Positions 15,734 through 25,611 of a DNA stretch of 64,000 nt are shown here, piece after piece. Location of the stretch: positions 219,999 to 283,998 of the forward strand of contig NZ_FQUC01000004.1 of NCBI RefSeq assembly GCF_900128985.1. The letters are read 5' to 3'. A program made the position numbers and the translations under genes. The first letter of the stretch is position 1; each line of letters begins with the position of its first letter. The DNA is from Indolivaga macrotermitis. Lineage in GTDB: Bacteria; Bacteroidota; Bacteroidia; Bacteroidales; Dysgonomonadaceae. A model generated the notes under the pieces. The model did not search any database. It was not told the DNA's origin and saw only the letters and a program-made list of their open reading frames with translations.

Positions 15734-18091
15734 ATGAAATCAAAATTCGTTTTAATGCTACTGATATTTATTTCAACGGCCTCTTTCGCCGGAAATATCA
15801 GAGGATTAGTAAAAAATAATGCAGGAGACAACCTCGAATATGTTACGATCAGGGTCGAAGGTACAGACCGGGGAACAACGACCAATTCGGAAGGTAGCTT
15901 CTTCCTGAAGAATCTACATCCCGGACAATATACTCTGAGTGTAAACCTCATCAACTTCCAGACAAAAACTTTTCAAATTCATGTAGATAACGAGACTACC
16001 GATTTGGGAGTTATCACTCTAGAACAATCAAATCAATCTCTGAATGAAGTTGTTGTATCAGCTTCAGCCAACAACTATATAACAAAGTATCCGGCAAACA
16101 GCATCCGTTTAAATGAACCATTGGTAGAAGTTCCGCAAAACATACAAGTTATCAGCAGTGCGATTATCGCCGACCAACAGATATTAAGTATGAGCGACGG
16201 TATTATCCGTAACGTCAGCGGAGTATCCCGTCAGGAACACTGGGGCGATCTTTATACACGTGTAAATATGCGAGGCGGACGTGCCGCTGCGTTTCGTGAA
16301 GGAATGAATATTACCTCGACATGGGGTCCTCTGACCGAGGATATGAGTTTTGTTGAGTCTGTTGAGTTTGTAAAAGGACCGGCAGGATTTATGATGTCAA
16401 ACGGAGATCCTACAGGTATATATAATGTGGTGACTAAAAAACCTTCGGGGCAAACCAAGGGGCAAGCGTCACTAACTTTTGGCAGTTATGACTTATATAG
16501 AGCCAGTGTCGACCTCGACGGGAAACTGAATAATTCCGGTAAACTGCTTTACCGCCTTAACCTGATGGGGCAATTGAAAAATTCATTCCGTAAGAATGAA
16601 TTCAACAACCGATACAGTATTGCTCCGGTAGTTACTTATATCGTAGATGATAACACAAGAATTACAGCACAATATACATTACAACATGTAGAAATGTCTA
16701 ATGTAGGCTCGTATTACAGTTTTTCTACCAAGGGTTACAAATCATTGCCCCGTAACTTCACCATGTTAGCCTCAGGGATGGAACCAACTAAGATAAATGA
16801 CCACACGGCTATCCTTAATTTGCAGCACAATTTCACTTCCGACTGGAAACTGACTGCACAAGCCGCTTATTTCAATTACAATCAGGTAGGAAGCTCTATG
16901 TGGCTCGATTCTATCAATGAAGCAGGCTACATCAACCGCAGGGCTTCGGTGTGGGATGCCGTGAACGAAATGAAGTTCGGACAGGTATTTGTTAATGGTA
17001 AATTCAATACCGGTAATGTGAAGCACCGTGTTCTTGCCGGACTCGATATGGGAAATAAGGAATATTGGGCAGACTGGTCACAATCGGCTCTTCTCGACAC
17101 TATCGGCTCATTTAATATCTATAATCCAAATAACGGAAAACCAGCTCTCGGTTATCCAGTATTCGACAGAAGCAAAAGTATCAAAGAGCGTTCGGGAGGT
17201 CCACAGACAACTCAAACCTATACCTCTATCTATCTGCAAGATGAATTGGGATTTTTTAATGAAATGCTACGACTGACCCTTGCCGGAAGATATACCTATG
17301 TCAAAAGTAACTCTTACGGGACTATTGTAGAGAAACGTCAGTTTACTCCCCGTGTAGGATTGAGCTACTCGTTCGACCCGAATACTTCGGTATATGCTTT
17401 ATATGATAAAACATTTGTTCCTCAAAACGGTGTCCGCCGCGATGGTAAAGGAATCAAACCCGTCACCGGAAATAATATGGAATTAGGAGCAAAAAAACTA
17501 TGGTTTGCTGGAAGGTTTAATACCACACTATCGTTATACCGTATTATCCAAAATAACCTGCTGGCTTCCGACCCCGACAATGCTGCCGGCGAACCATATG
17601 TAGTGGAAGTAGGGCAAACCCGTGACCAAGGAGTAGAATTCGATATGCAAGGTGAGATTGTTAAGGGTTTGACTCTTGTTGCAAACTATGCTTTCAACGA
17701 ATCTGTTGTAACGAAAAGTTCTTCTCAGTACGAAAAAGGAACACGGTTACCGGGCGTCTCTAAACATACGATCAATGCCAACCTGAGATACAAATTCCAA
17801 TCGGGTGCACTCAACGGATTCAATATTCAGGCAGGATGTACTTCTATGATCGACCGTTCTTCGTGGTGGGCCGATAACGGAAGTGCCATGATGGAACTGC
17901 CTAATTACTTCCGTGTAGATGCCGGTGCCGGCTGGACTAACGGAGCATTATCTATAAACCTGTTGGTAAATAACGTATTCGATAAATATTTGTATTCGGG
18001 AACACCTTATACAATAGGTCAAACACCTGCCTATTACTGGCAAACAGAATCTCCTGTTAATTACAAATTTAATGTAACTTACAATTTCTGA
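15734..18091 (+). CDS. TonB-dependent siderophore receptor
   Basis: 785 residues. A signal peptide (cut near FAG, residue 20) is followed by a carboxypeptidase-regulatory-like beta domain (20-105), a plug domain (about 115-240, with EVPQNIQVIS and FVKGPAGFMMSNGDPTG, read in parts) and a 22-strand barrel ending in Phe. The plug wording SVEFVKGPAG and the barrel end match FhuE/FpvA-type ferric siderophore receptors. The PepSY membrane protein 51 bases downstream is a frequent partner and may release iron by reduction. Ligand unknown. Confidence 0.9.
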   Translation: MKSKFVLMLLIFISTASFAGNIRGLVKNNAGDNLEYVTIRVEGTDRGTTTNSEGSFFLKNLHPGQYTLSVNLINFQTKTFQIHVDNETTDLGVITLEQSNQSLNEVVVSASANNYITKYPANSIRLNEPLVEVPQNIQVISSAIIADQQILSMSDGIIRNVSGVSRQEHWGDLYTRVNMRGGRAAAFREGMNITSTWGPLTEDMSFVESVEFVKGPAGFMMSNGDPTGIYNVVTKKPSGQTKGQASLTFGSYDLYRASVDLDGKLNNSGKLLYRLNLMGQLKNSFRKNEFNNRYSIAPVVTYIVDDNTRITAQYTLQHVEMSNVGSYYSFSTKGYKSLPRNFTMLASGMEPTKINDHTAILNLQHNFTSDWKLTAQAAYFNYNQVGSSMWLDSINEAGYINRRASVWDAVNEMKFGQVFVNGKFNTGNVKHRVLAGLDMGNKEYWADWSQSALLDTIGSFNIYNPNNGKPALGYPVFDRSKSIKERSGGPQTTQTYTSIYLQDELGFFNEMLRLTLAGRYTYVKSNSYGTIVEKRQFTPRVGLSYSFDPNTSVYALYDKTFVPQNGVRRDGKGIKPVTGNNMELGAKKLWFAGRFNTTLSLYRIIQNNLLASDPDNAAGEPYVVEVGQTRDQGVEFDMQGEIVKGLTLVANYAFNESVVTKSSSQYEKGTRLPGVSKHTINANLRYKFQSGALNGFNIQAGCTSMIDRSSWWADNGSAMMELPNYFRVDAGAGWTNGALSINLLVNNVFDKYLYSGTPYTIGQTPAYYWQTESPVNYKFNVTYNF

Positions 18092-18142
18092 TTATATTTG
18101 CAAGCCCTATTTTTATAGGATTATATTTTAAATAATTTACAA

Positions 18143-19297
18143 ATGGCAAAACCCTCATTCCGGAAGATAAGCTATTATCTTCATCTATGGCTGGGACTCA
18201 TATCCGGAATTATCATCTTTATTGTTGCAATAACAGGATGTATCTATACTTTTCAGACCGAAATAAGGAATCTACTGCAACCGTACCAGTATGTGGAAGT
18301 ACAGGATAAGCCTTTCCTCTCACCCGCAGAGTTGAAAGAAAAAGCCGAAAAGTACATATATGTAACTCCGGCTGATAGCAGTAATGTTATTTACGGAGTG
18401 ACGTACGGCAAGCAGGATAAAGCAATAATTCTGGCCTATAACCACTATGATAAAGGTTATACAATCATGCTGCTTAACCCTTACACCGGAGACTATATTG
18501 CGCAACAAGCTTTAAAAGACGATTTCTTCCGGGTTATTCTCGCCGGGCACCGTAGCTTATGGCTACCCTATCCTATTGGACATCAAATCGTAGGTTGGTC
18601 GGTTCTGGTATTCGTGATAGTAACTATTACAGGACTTATCCTTTGGATACCTAAAAGATGGAGTAAAAAATCGCTGAAACCGAGATTGACAATAAAACGT
18701 AACAAAGATTCGTTCCGCTTCGTTTATGATCTGCACAATGTACTTGGTTTCTATGCAGCTTTTATTGCCCTAGCTATTGCCATCACCGGACTGACATGGA
18801 GCTTCAACTGGTTTTCGGAATCGTACTATGCGGTTGTTTCGGCAGGAAATGAATTTAAGGAGTGGAAAGTTGTTCAATCTGATACAACGCTAGTTTCGAC
18901 CGACACAAATCAAAGCGATAGGCTATGGCAGCAAATGGCTAAAGAATATCCTATCGGAAAAGAAGGTACATTTATGTTCGATTTCCCTACTAAGAAAGCA
19001 GATGCTTTCCGAATCGGATATAACCCGGCGAATGACGATACTTATTATAAAAGGCATTTCAGGTTTTTCGACCAGACTTCGTTAGTAGAACTTGAGGGTG
19101 GCGGAGGTTTATACGGAATGAAGTATGAAGATTCGGCAGCAGGTGACAAGTTCTATCGTATGACCTATGATATACACGTCGGTGCCATAGCCGGATTACC
19201 GGGAAAGATTATTGTATTTTTCACCAGCCTGATTATTGCCAGCTTGCCTGTAACAGGCTTTATTCTTTGGTTGAAAAAACGGAAGAAAAAGAAATAA
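18143..19297 (+). CDS. PepSY-associated membrane protein
   Basis: 384 residues with four main membrane helices (about 18-40, 150-172, 198-222, 350-372) and PepSY-type periplasmic regions between them. Signature parts are FRKISYYLHLWLGLISGI at the start with a conserved His, the AGHRSLWLP block, and HNVLGFYAAF with another His, typical of the family that pairs with siderophore receptors. Conserved membrane histidines suggest haem or metal binding and a ferric reductase role, as described for some relatives; here that is inference. It is followed by a strong two-way terminator. Confidence 0.88.
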   Translation: MAKPSFRKISYYLHLWLGLISGIIIFIVAITGCIYTFQTEIRNLLQPYQYVEVQDKPFLSPAELKEKAEKYIYVTPADSSNVIYGVTYGKQDKAIILAYNHYDKGYTIMLLNPYTGDYIAQQALKDDFFRVILAGHRSLWLPYPIGHQIVGWSVLVFVIVTITGLILWIPKRWSKKSLKPRLTIKRNKDSFRFVYDLHNVLGFYAAFIALAIAITGLTWSFNWFSESYYAVVSAGNEFKEWKVVQSDTTLVSTDTNQSDRLWQQMAKEYPIGKEGTFMFDFPTKKADAFRIGYNPANDDTYYKRHFRFFDQTSLVELEGGGGLYGMKYEDSAAGDKFYRMTYDIHVGAIAGLPGKIIVFFTSLIIASLPVTGFILWLKKRKKKK

Positions 19298-19313
19298 CAT
19301 TCTTTTTATACAA

Positions 19314-19349
19314 AAAACAGGGATACTCATAATTAAGTATCCCCGTTTT
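19314..19349. terminator. Two-way terminator between PepSY gene and tldE
   Basis: AAAACAGGGATACT (19314-19327) pairs with AGTATCCC-C-GTTTT (19336-19349) with one bulged base, with A and T runs on both sides, so it can serve both convergent genes. Confidence 0.85.
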
Positions 19350-19352
19350 ATT

Positions 19353-20678
19353 TTATAGTCCACTGAAACTTACATTCTCGAATAGTAACGAAGGTATTTG
19401 CCTTGATGAGTTTTTTGATAAAGGATCATTTCCGACCTCTACGAGATTACACCAAAGATCGAGTATATTGCCTGTGATATTCATCTCACTTAAAGGGGTT
19501 GACAAATTACCGTTTTCTATAAGGAAACCTTCTACTCCAAAAGAAAAATCTCCCGTAGTCGAGTTCGTATTTCCTCCATTGAAACCTGTTACCCAGATGC
19601 CATTATTCATCACTTTCAATAACTGGTTCCAGTTATTCAATCCATGTTCTATGGTCAGAACAGACGGGGAAGCAATAGTAGGTGACATATTTAACTTCAG
19701 GGAGTTATAAGAATCGATAAAATAGGTATTAAGCACACCTTTGTCAATCAGTACCTGATCGCGGGTAGCTACACCTTCGCCATCGTACCAACGTGAACCA
19801 AATGTACAAGGCATATGCGGATTGTCTTTTATAGTCAGCTTATCCGATACGATTTTAGATCCTAACTTATCCAAAAGAAATGTATTCTTTTGTTGTAATG
19901 CACTTCCATACATTGCCGATACCAAAGGAGAGAGTAATCGCGATGAAGCTGTATTATCCAGCAGCATATTATACCTGCCCGATTTAATTTTAGTTTGACC
20001 TAATTTTTGCAATGCTCTTTCCAAAGCTTTGCGGGCAATTCCTGCTTTCTGTAAGTCATTCCAATAGAGTTTACTGTCATACCAATACGATTCGGGACGT
20101 GCATCCCCTTCGGTCTTTAATGCAACCTCGGCAGTGAGGCTGAAGACCGAGTCCTGTATCATTCCTTCGAAACCGTTACTGGCAATCATATATTCGGCTC
20201 CGCATCCGTCATCGTAACTACTGACTACAGATACAATACGACTATCGGCATCTTTTATCTCTTCAACGGTAGAACGGGCTAAAGCTAATTTCTGGTCAAC
20301 TGTATAATCGTAATACGAATTATCGAACAGATCAAGATTATCCGTTTTTTTCGCTTTATAATAACGGCTTACATCAGGTAAAACCCTGCAAGCATCGGGT
20401 GCAAGAAAGCGGGTCGAAGCGATGCCTTCTTTTATAGAAACATCCAATTCGTCCTTATCTAAACGATTGGTCGAAAATGTTCCATATTTCCCATCTACAT
20501 ACAATTCTATATATAACTTGTTTTCGGAACTCTGGTGCAATTTATCCAGTTGTAGGTTGCGGTACTCGAACGAATTATTCATCGACACCGTTAATGATAC
20601 CCGGGCTGCCGAACAACCGTTTTTCAAAGCTGTATCCATTGCCCATTGTGCTATATTTTTATGTTCCGGAGTAATCAT
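19353..20678 (-). CDS. tldE: TldE/PmbA-family subunit of the TldD/TldE protease
   Basis: 441 residues. The TldD/PmbA fold is seen in DNTASSRLLSPLVSAM, GEGVATRDQVLIDKGVLNTYFIDSY (key parts only) and the ending GVEGFLIENGNLSTPLSEMNITGNILDL. It has no HExxxH zinc motif, as expected for the non-catalytic TldE half; tldD at 26448-27884 carries that motif. The heterodimer degrades unfolded peptides and matures some ribosomal peptides. The two genes are 5.8 kb apart here instead of adjacent. Confidence 0.9.
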   Translation of the reverse strand: MITPEHKNIAQWAMDTALKNGCSAARVSLTVSMNNSFEYRNLQLDKLHQSSENKLYIELYVDGKYGTFSTNRLDKDELDVSIKEGIASTRFLAPDACRVLPDVSRYYKAKKTDNLDLFDNSYYDYTVDQKLALARSTVEEIKDADSRIVSVVSSYDDGCGAEYMIASNGFEGMIQDSVFSLTAEVALKTEGDARPESYWYDSKLYWNDLQKAGIARKALERALQKLGQTKIKSGRYNMLLDNTASSRLLSPLVSAMYGSALQQKNTFLLDKLGSKIVSDKLTIKDNPHMPCTFGSRWYDGEGVATRDQVLIDKGVLNTYFIDSYNSLKLNMSPTIASPSVLTIEHGLNNWNQLLKVMNNGIWVTGFNGGNTNSTTGDFSFGVEGFLIENGNLSTPLSEMNITGNILDLWCNLVEVGNDPLSKNSSRQIPSLLFENVSFSGL

Positions 20679-20912
20679 ACTTTATATTTCATTTAAGGTG
20701 CAAAATTACATAGATTAGATAGATATACAATCAGTTTAATCTTTTATTTACAGTAACCTCACTGATTGGCTTTGTAACAAATTAACCGCCGTTAACGTCT
20801 TAAGTTATAAATCATGAAGAGAAACTATATTAAATCAGTAAAGTTCAAATCTTCCTTTACCTATTTTATATGAATTACTACTAATCGTAAGTTTCGTCTC
20901 TGAAATAGGCTA

Positions 20913-20945
20913 TTTGGTCATATTGAGAAAATTTAACTACCTTTG
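20913..20945 (+). promoter_or_regulatory. Candidate promoter of the outer-membrane barrel gene
   Basis: TTTG (20913-20916), a 21-base gap and TACCTTTG (20938-20945) give a near-ideal Bacteroidota promoter. The predicted start lies about 150 bases before the ATG at 21102, giving a long leader. Confidence 0.65.
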
Positions 20946-20980
20946 TTTATAAAGCAACATTAAATACAAATAGCCAATCA

Positions 20981-21010
20981 CAATTCCAGTCTATTCTTAG
21001 GCTGGAATTG
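20981..21010 (+). promoter_or_regulatory. Leader hairpin upstream of the outer-membrane barrel gene
   Basis: CAATTCCAG (20981-20989) and CTGGAATTG (21002-21010) form a perfect 9-base-pair stem with a 12-base loop inside the predicted leader. The following bases (ATTTTACAT) are only weakly T-rich, so it may be a weak attenuator, a stability element or a protein site. The rest of the 423-base gap 20679-21101 shows no gene. Confidence 0.5.
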
Positions 21011-21101
21011 ATTTTACATATAATTTGTAACATTTAAGATATAATCAGAGTCTTAGTACAAATACCATATCACTGAAAATAATATCTATTAATAATAAAT
21101 A

Positions 21102-23405
21102 ATGAAAAAGTTTCTTTTCCTCCTGATTGTATTACTTTATACTATTACAAGTTATGCAATTGACATTAAAGGGCGAATTATTGATTTCGATACCCGCAAT
21201 CCAATTGAGTTCGCATCAATAGCCCTGCTTAAGAATGATTCTACTTTTGTTAGCGGTTCGCAATCGGGCGAAAACGGATCTTTCCTTATTGCGGGAAATT
21301 ACCCCCAAGCAGATTATTTGTTGAAAATCACATATCTGGGTTATAATACCAGCATTGTCCGTATCGGTAACTTGAAAGACAATATCCAGTTAGGAGATAT
21401 GGACTTGACAAATGCATCTCACTCCATTAAGGAGGTGACAGTAACTGCTAACAGGATTATAAACAAAGTAGACCGACAAATAATACTACCCAGTGAGATG
21501 GAAGTAAAAAGCTCGGTCAACGGTTTCGATTTACTAAACAGAATCTCTTTGCCCGGGCTATCGATCGACCCGGTAAACAGAACAATCTCAGCATTAGGCG
21601 AAGATGTACAACTCAGGATTAACGGAATAAAAGTCACCCTTCAGGAGGTTCTGGCTTTAAGAGCCGAAGACATAAGCCGTGTAGAGTATTTTGACGAACC
21701 GGGTGTGCGTTTTGGCAACGAAAATGTAGGTGCCATACTTAACCTGATTGTATTACGAAAAAGAAACTCAGGAGGATATATATCTTTGGACGGACGAAAT
21801 GCTCCTTTTATTGAATTTGGGGATGACCAGATCTCGATGAAAGCAAATTATAAGGCTTCCGAGTTCGCTTTAAACTATTCAATCAGTTACAGAGGATATG
21901 ATAAACGATGGACAGATATGACCGAAAGTTATAATTTCCCTGAAAACCAAATTAACCGTATCCGGAAAGGGGAAGAGCAACCGATGCATTATCAGGAGCA
22001 TTACTTCAATCTGACTTATAATCTAACCCAACCTGATAAATATGTATTCAATATAGCTTTAAAAGACGAAATACTAAATAGAAACTATGCCAACGCCAGC
22101 AATAGCTACTATACCAATAGCCAAGATGAAACATATATTTACTCTAAAGGCAGTCCTTATAGTAATAGTCCGGTTCTGGATATCTATTACCGGCAGGAAC
22201 TAAAAAACAAGCAGTCACTCACATTTAATGCTGTAGGTACATACATCAATTCTGATAGCGAAAGCTGGTATGATGAAACCGAAAACAGCGAGATACTCTC
22301 GTCTATCTATAACAGAGTCAAAGGAAAGAAACACTCTATTATCGGTGAAATCCTGTATAATAAAGAGTTCGATAAAATGACATTTACTGCGGGAGGAAAG
22401 CATACGCAGGGATACACAGACAATAAATACACCGGAACAAATAATTCCACTACCAGTATGCAAAACGCAGACTCGTATATTTATGCCCAGATACAAGGTA
22501 AGATCAAAGATAAGCTAGGCTATACCTTAGGTTTGGGAGGCTCCCGTGTGTGGTTTAAAGAAGACGGCGAAGATATGACATACTACCTTCTTCGTCCGTC
22601 GTTACAATTGTCCTATCCTGTTAACAATAACCTGAATATAAAATACACATTCAATGTAAGTACATCAACACCCTCTTTAGGTCAATTAAGTAATGTGGAA
22701 CAGCAAACCGACAGATTCGTCACTTCGCGCGGAAATCCCAATCTAAAGCCATATAATACCTACAGAAACAGGTTTACTTTTTCATACAATAAGGGGATAG
22801 TGAATACTGAGCTTACATTGACTCATGCTTATATGCACAAGCCTTTTATGAGTATATTTGAGTTGGAGAATGACAAGGTTATTTCTTATACAGATAATTA
22901 TAAATCATTTCAACAATTGGGAGGCTACCTGGATACCTACGTAAAAATCATTAAGGATATATGGACAATAAATGGCTGGATTGGTTCTTATCGTTTTGAA
23001 TCAAAAAGTAATTCGGACTCATATGGTTACTCTAATTTATACGGAGGCTTGCAGTCTAACCTTATATACAAGAATTATACGTTGGTTTGCGGCTTCAACT
23101 CACGTTACAACAACTTATGGGGGCAAAGAATCAATTACGGAGAGAAATGGAGTTACGTAGAAGCCGGATATAAATACAACGATGCTAAAATAGCCATAGG
23201 CATGTCTTTACCTTTTGATGAATACTGGAGTGCCGGAAGTAAAAATTTATCAGACATAGCACCTTCCAAATCATGGAGCTATATAAAGGAAAACGGACAA
23301 ATGCTATACTTACGCTTTTCTTGGAATATTTCATTCGGACGGAAGCACGATGCCGGACAGAAGAAACTGAATAACTCAGATTCCGATAGCGGAATCTTAC
23401 GATAA
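21102..23405 (+). CDS. Outer-membrane beta-barrel protein, TonB-receptor-like, with carboxypeptidase-regulatory domain
   Basis: 767 residues. Signal peptide (cut near SYA, residue 19), a carboxypeptidase-like beta domain (20-105, with IDIKGRIIDFDTRNPIEFAS in parts), a plug-like domain (110-215, with DLLNRISLPGLSIDP and GVRFGNENVGAILNLIV in parts) and a long barrel of the OMP_b-brl_3 type. Such proteins resemble TonB receptors but usually lack a clear TonB box. The substrate is unknown. It is a lone gene with a strong promoter, a long leader and its own terminator. Confidence 0.85.
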   Translation: MKKFLFLLIVLLYTITSYAIDIKGRIIDFDTRNPIEFASIALLKNDSTFVSGSQSGENGSFLIAGNYPQADYLLKITYLGYNTSIVRIGNLKDNIQLGDMDLTNASHSIKEVTVTANRIINKVDRQIILPSEMEVKSSVNGFDLLNRISLPGLSIDPVNRTISALGEDVQLRINGIKVTLQEVLALRAEDISRVEYFDEPGVRFGNENVGAILNLIVLRKRNSGGYISLDGRNAPFIEFGDDQISMKANYKASEFALNYSISYRGYDKRWTDMTESYNFPENQINRIRKGEEQPMHYQEHYFNLTYNLTQPDKYVFNIALKDEILNRNYANASNSYYTNSQDETYIYSKGSPYSNSPVLDIYYRQELKNKQSLTFNAVGTYINSDSESWYDETENSEILSSIYNRVKGKKHSIIGEILYNKEFDKMTFTAGGKHTQGYTDNKYTGTNNSTTSMQNADSYIYAQIQGKIKDKLGYTLGLGGSRVWFKEDGEDMTYYLLRPSLQLSYPVNNNLNIKYTFNVSTSTPSLGQLSNVEQQTDRFVTSRGNPNLKPYNTYRNRFTFSYNKGIVNTELTLTHAYMHKPFMSIFELENDKVISYTDNYKSFQQLGGYLDTYVKIIKDIWTINGWIGSYRFESKSNSDSYGYSNLYGGLQSNLIYKNYTLVCGFNSRYNNLWGQRINYGEKWSYVEAGYKYNDAKIAIGMSLPFDEYWSAGSKNLSDIAPSKSWSYIKENGQMLYLRFSWNISFGRKHDAGQKKLNNSDSDSGILR

Positions 23406-23414
23406 CTAAGAAAC

Positions 23415-23450
23415 AAAACGATCCCTTTCTGCTTAAAAGGGATCGTTTTT
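23415..23450. terminator. Two-way terminator
   Basis: ACGATCCCTTT (23418-23428) pairs with AAAGGGATCGT (23436-23446), flanked by AAAA and TTTTT, between convergent genes. Confidence 0.88.
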
Positions 23451-23472
23451 ATTTTATAAGAGTATTACTCAA

Positions 23473-24786
23473 TTATCCGAAGATATGGATCGAATCCAGA
23501 ACCAGTTTTAGAAGGAACAGTACAGTCATTACATAAACCGTTGCTGTAATATCCTTGAACTTTCCGGTAAATAACTTCAATAAACAATAACTGATAATAC
23601 CAAACACAATACCTTGTGCTATACTATACGTAAACGGCATAAAGATCAGTGTTATGAATGCCGGAATAGCTTCGGTCATATCATTGAAGTTTATCTTAGC
23701 AACCGCCGTAAACATAAACAACCCTACAATGATCAGAGCAGGAGCGGTAGCTGAAGCAGGGACTATCGAGAAGATAGGTGCAAGAAACAATGCAAGAACA
23801 AACATTAAAGCAGTACTCACGGCCGTCAATCCCGTACGTCCTCCGGCAGCAACTCCCGAAGCACTTTCGACATACGAAGTAATTGTACTTGTACCTAATA
23901 CAGCTCCAAATGTTGTACCTAATGCGTCGGCAAACAAAGCTCTCTTTATTTGAGGGAAATTGCCGTCCTCGTCGGTAAATCCGGCCTTCGATACCACACC
24001 AATTAAAGTACCTACTGTATCGAAAAGATTTACGAATAAGAAAGTAAATACAACAATAACCATATCGAAGGAAAGAACATCGTTCCAGTCAAATTTAAAG
24101 AATACGGGCATAATAGATGGAGGTAAGCTTATCCAACTGCCATCGGGTAAATGAACATCTCCTAATACGACTCCAAATCCGGCAGCAACAAGTATACCGA
24201 TAAGAATTGCCCCATTTACATTTAAAGCAAGAAGTACGCCTGTAACAAGAAGTCCCAGCATAGCAATCCAGACATGATGAGTAGAGAAGTCGCCGATTGA
24301 CAGCAAAGTAGCCTCATTTCCGACTACTATACCTGCACTTTTCAAACCTATCAGGGTAATAAAAAGACCAATACCGACCGGAATAGCCTCTTTCAGTACT
24401 CTCGGCAGGCTTTTTACTATCAATTCCCTGACATTGAAGAACGTCAGTCCGATAAATATAATCCCTTCTATAAATACTGCTGTAAGTGCAAACTCCCATG
24501 AGTATCCCATGGTAAGTACAACGGTAAAAGCAAAAAAGTTATTCAATCCCATACCCGGAGCCTGAGCTATAGGCAGATTGGTAAAGAATGCCATAAACAA
24601 TGTAGCCAACACAGTGGCCAAAGCCGTAGCTGTAAATAGAGCTCCTTTGTCCATACCTGTTGTAGCCAATATATTCGGATTGACTATAAGTATATATGAC
24701 ATGGTAAGGAAGGTAATAATACCGGCCACGATTTCTTTACGGGCTGTCGTATTATTTTCTTTCAGTTTAAAGATCTTTTCTAACAT
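23473..24786 (-). CDS. NCS2-family purine permease (AzgA/PbuG-like)
   Basis: 437 residues with about 12-14 membrane helices. The AzgA-type signature is clear: AGIITFLTMSYILIVNP near residue 20, APGMGLNNFFAF near 75, and NLFDTVGTLIGV near 255. This branch imports hypoxanthine, guanine or adenine with protons. The DUF5020/Tsx-like outer-membrane gene 33 bases upstream on the same strand supports nucleoside or base uptake. Confidence 0.92.
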   Translation of the reverse strand: MLEKIFKLKENNTTARKEIVAGIITFLTMSYILIVNPNILATTGMDKGALFTATALATVLATLFMAFFTNLPIAQAPGMGLNNFFAFTVVLTMGYSWEFALTAVFIEGIIFIGLTFFNVRELIVKSLPRVLKEAIPVGIGLFITLIGLKSAGIVVGNEATLLSIGDFSTHHVWIAMLGLLVTGVLLALNVNGAILIGILVAAGFGVVLGDVHLPDGSWISLPPSIMPVFFKFDWNDVLSFDMVIVVFTFLFVNLFDTVGTLIGVVSKAGFTDEDGNFPQIKRALFADALGTTFGAVLGTSTITSYVESASGVAAGGRTGLTAVSTALMFVLALFLAPIFSIVPASATAPALIIVGLFMFTAVAKINFNDMTEAIPAFITLIFMPFTYSIAQGIVFGIISYCLLKLFTGKFKDITATVYVMTVLFLLKLVLDSIHIFG

Positions 24787-24819
24787 AGAAATAGTATAAT
24801 AAAAATGTAAGGGTCTGCT

Positions 24820-25527
24820 TTAGAAAGTCCATTTACCGGCTATGGTAGGACAGATATATAATTTATTCTCATATCCGGTATAGAAATTATTTGAGATTTC
24901 TATTTCGGTACCGAAGGACAGATGTTTGTCTACATTATACCAGAACTGAGGTTCGGTCAATAAGATCACTTTCTTATCTCCTCCGCTTTTAGTACGGTCT
25001 TTATTTTCTGTCCAGATATCGATAAACCCGGTTGCGGTTAATTTATCATTGCACAGGTTGACATTCCAGATACCTGTCCATTGTATATCGTTACTTACTT
25101 TATCGAAAGCATTGTATTTATATGCCAGATAAGTTTCGATATTTACTTTACCGAAGGAACGGGCAAACGAAGCCCCCGCCATATAGGCATTCGGGATAGA
25201 GAATCCGGAATAATTATCGCCTCTGACAATACCTCCGTTATATTCGATATGAGGCATCAGCGGAAAGTCTCCGATCTTTATATTACGGTAAATTTCCATA
25301 TAAGCCAATCCGATATTTCCTTTGCTTTGATTAAAGTCCAAATCAACGAAAGCAAATGTAGACCCCCATTTGTCGGGTTTGAACATCTGAAAGGTCGCTG
25401 TAAAATAATTACGGGGGGCAACATCGCTATGCAAAGCGTGCCGGGGGTCGAAGTGCAATTGAATTTCCTGAGAATACATTCCTACGGCTGATAGCAGGAA
25501 GAAGAAAGAGATAAAGATTTTTTTCAC
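24820..25527 (-). CDS. DUF5020-family, Tsx-like outer-membrane protein
   Basis: 235 residues with a signal peptide (cut near MYSQ, residue 20) and an all-beta mature part ending in GKWTF, an aromatic ending typical of outer-membrane barrels. The pattern EIQLHFDPRH, KPDKWGSTFAFVDLDF and PHIEYNGG matches DUF5020, related to the nucleoside channel Tsx. The adjacent purine permease makes a paired outer/inner membrane uptake route likely (inference). Confidence 0.82.
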   Translation of the reverse strand: MKKIFISFFFLLSAVGMYSQEIQLHFDPRHALHSDVAPRNYFTATFQMFKPDKWGSTFAFVDLDFNQSKGNIGLAYMEIYRNIKIGDFPLMPHIEYNGGIVRGDNYSGFSIPNAYMAGASFARSFGKVNIETYLAYKYNAFDKVSNDIQWTGIWNVNLCNDKLTATGFIDIWTENKDRTKSGGDKKVILLTEPQFWYNVDKHLSFGTEIEISNNFYTGYENKLYICPTIAGKWTF

Positions 25528-25611
25528 GGTTATAATATATTAAATAATGCAAGTATTTTGAATGATATATCTTCGAACTATAACAGGTTATTGATTTTAA
25601 ACTGATGCATC

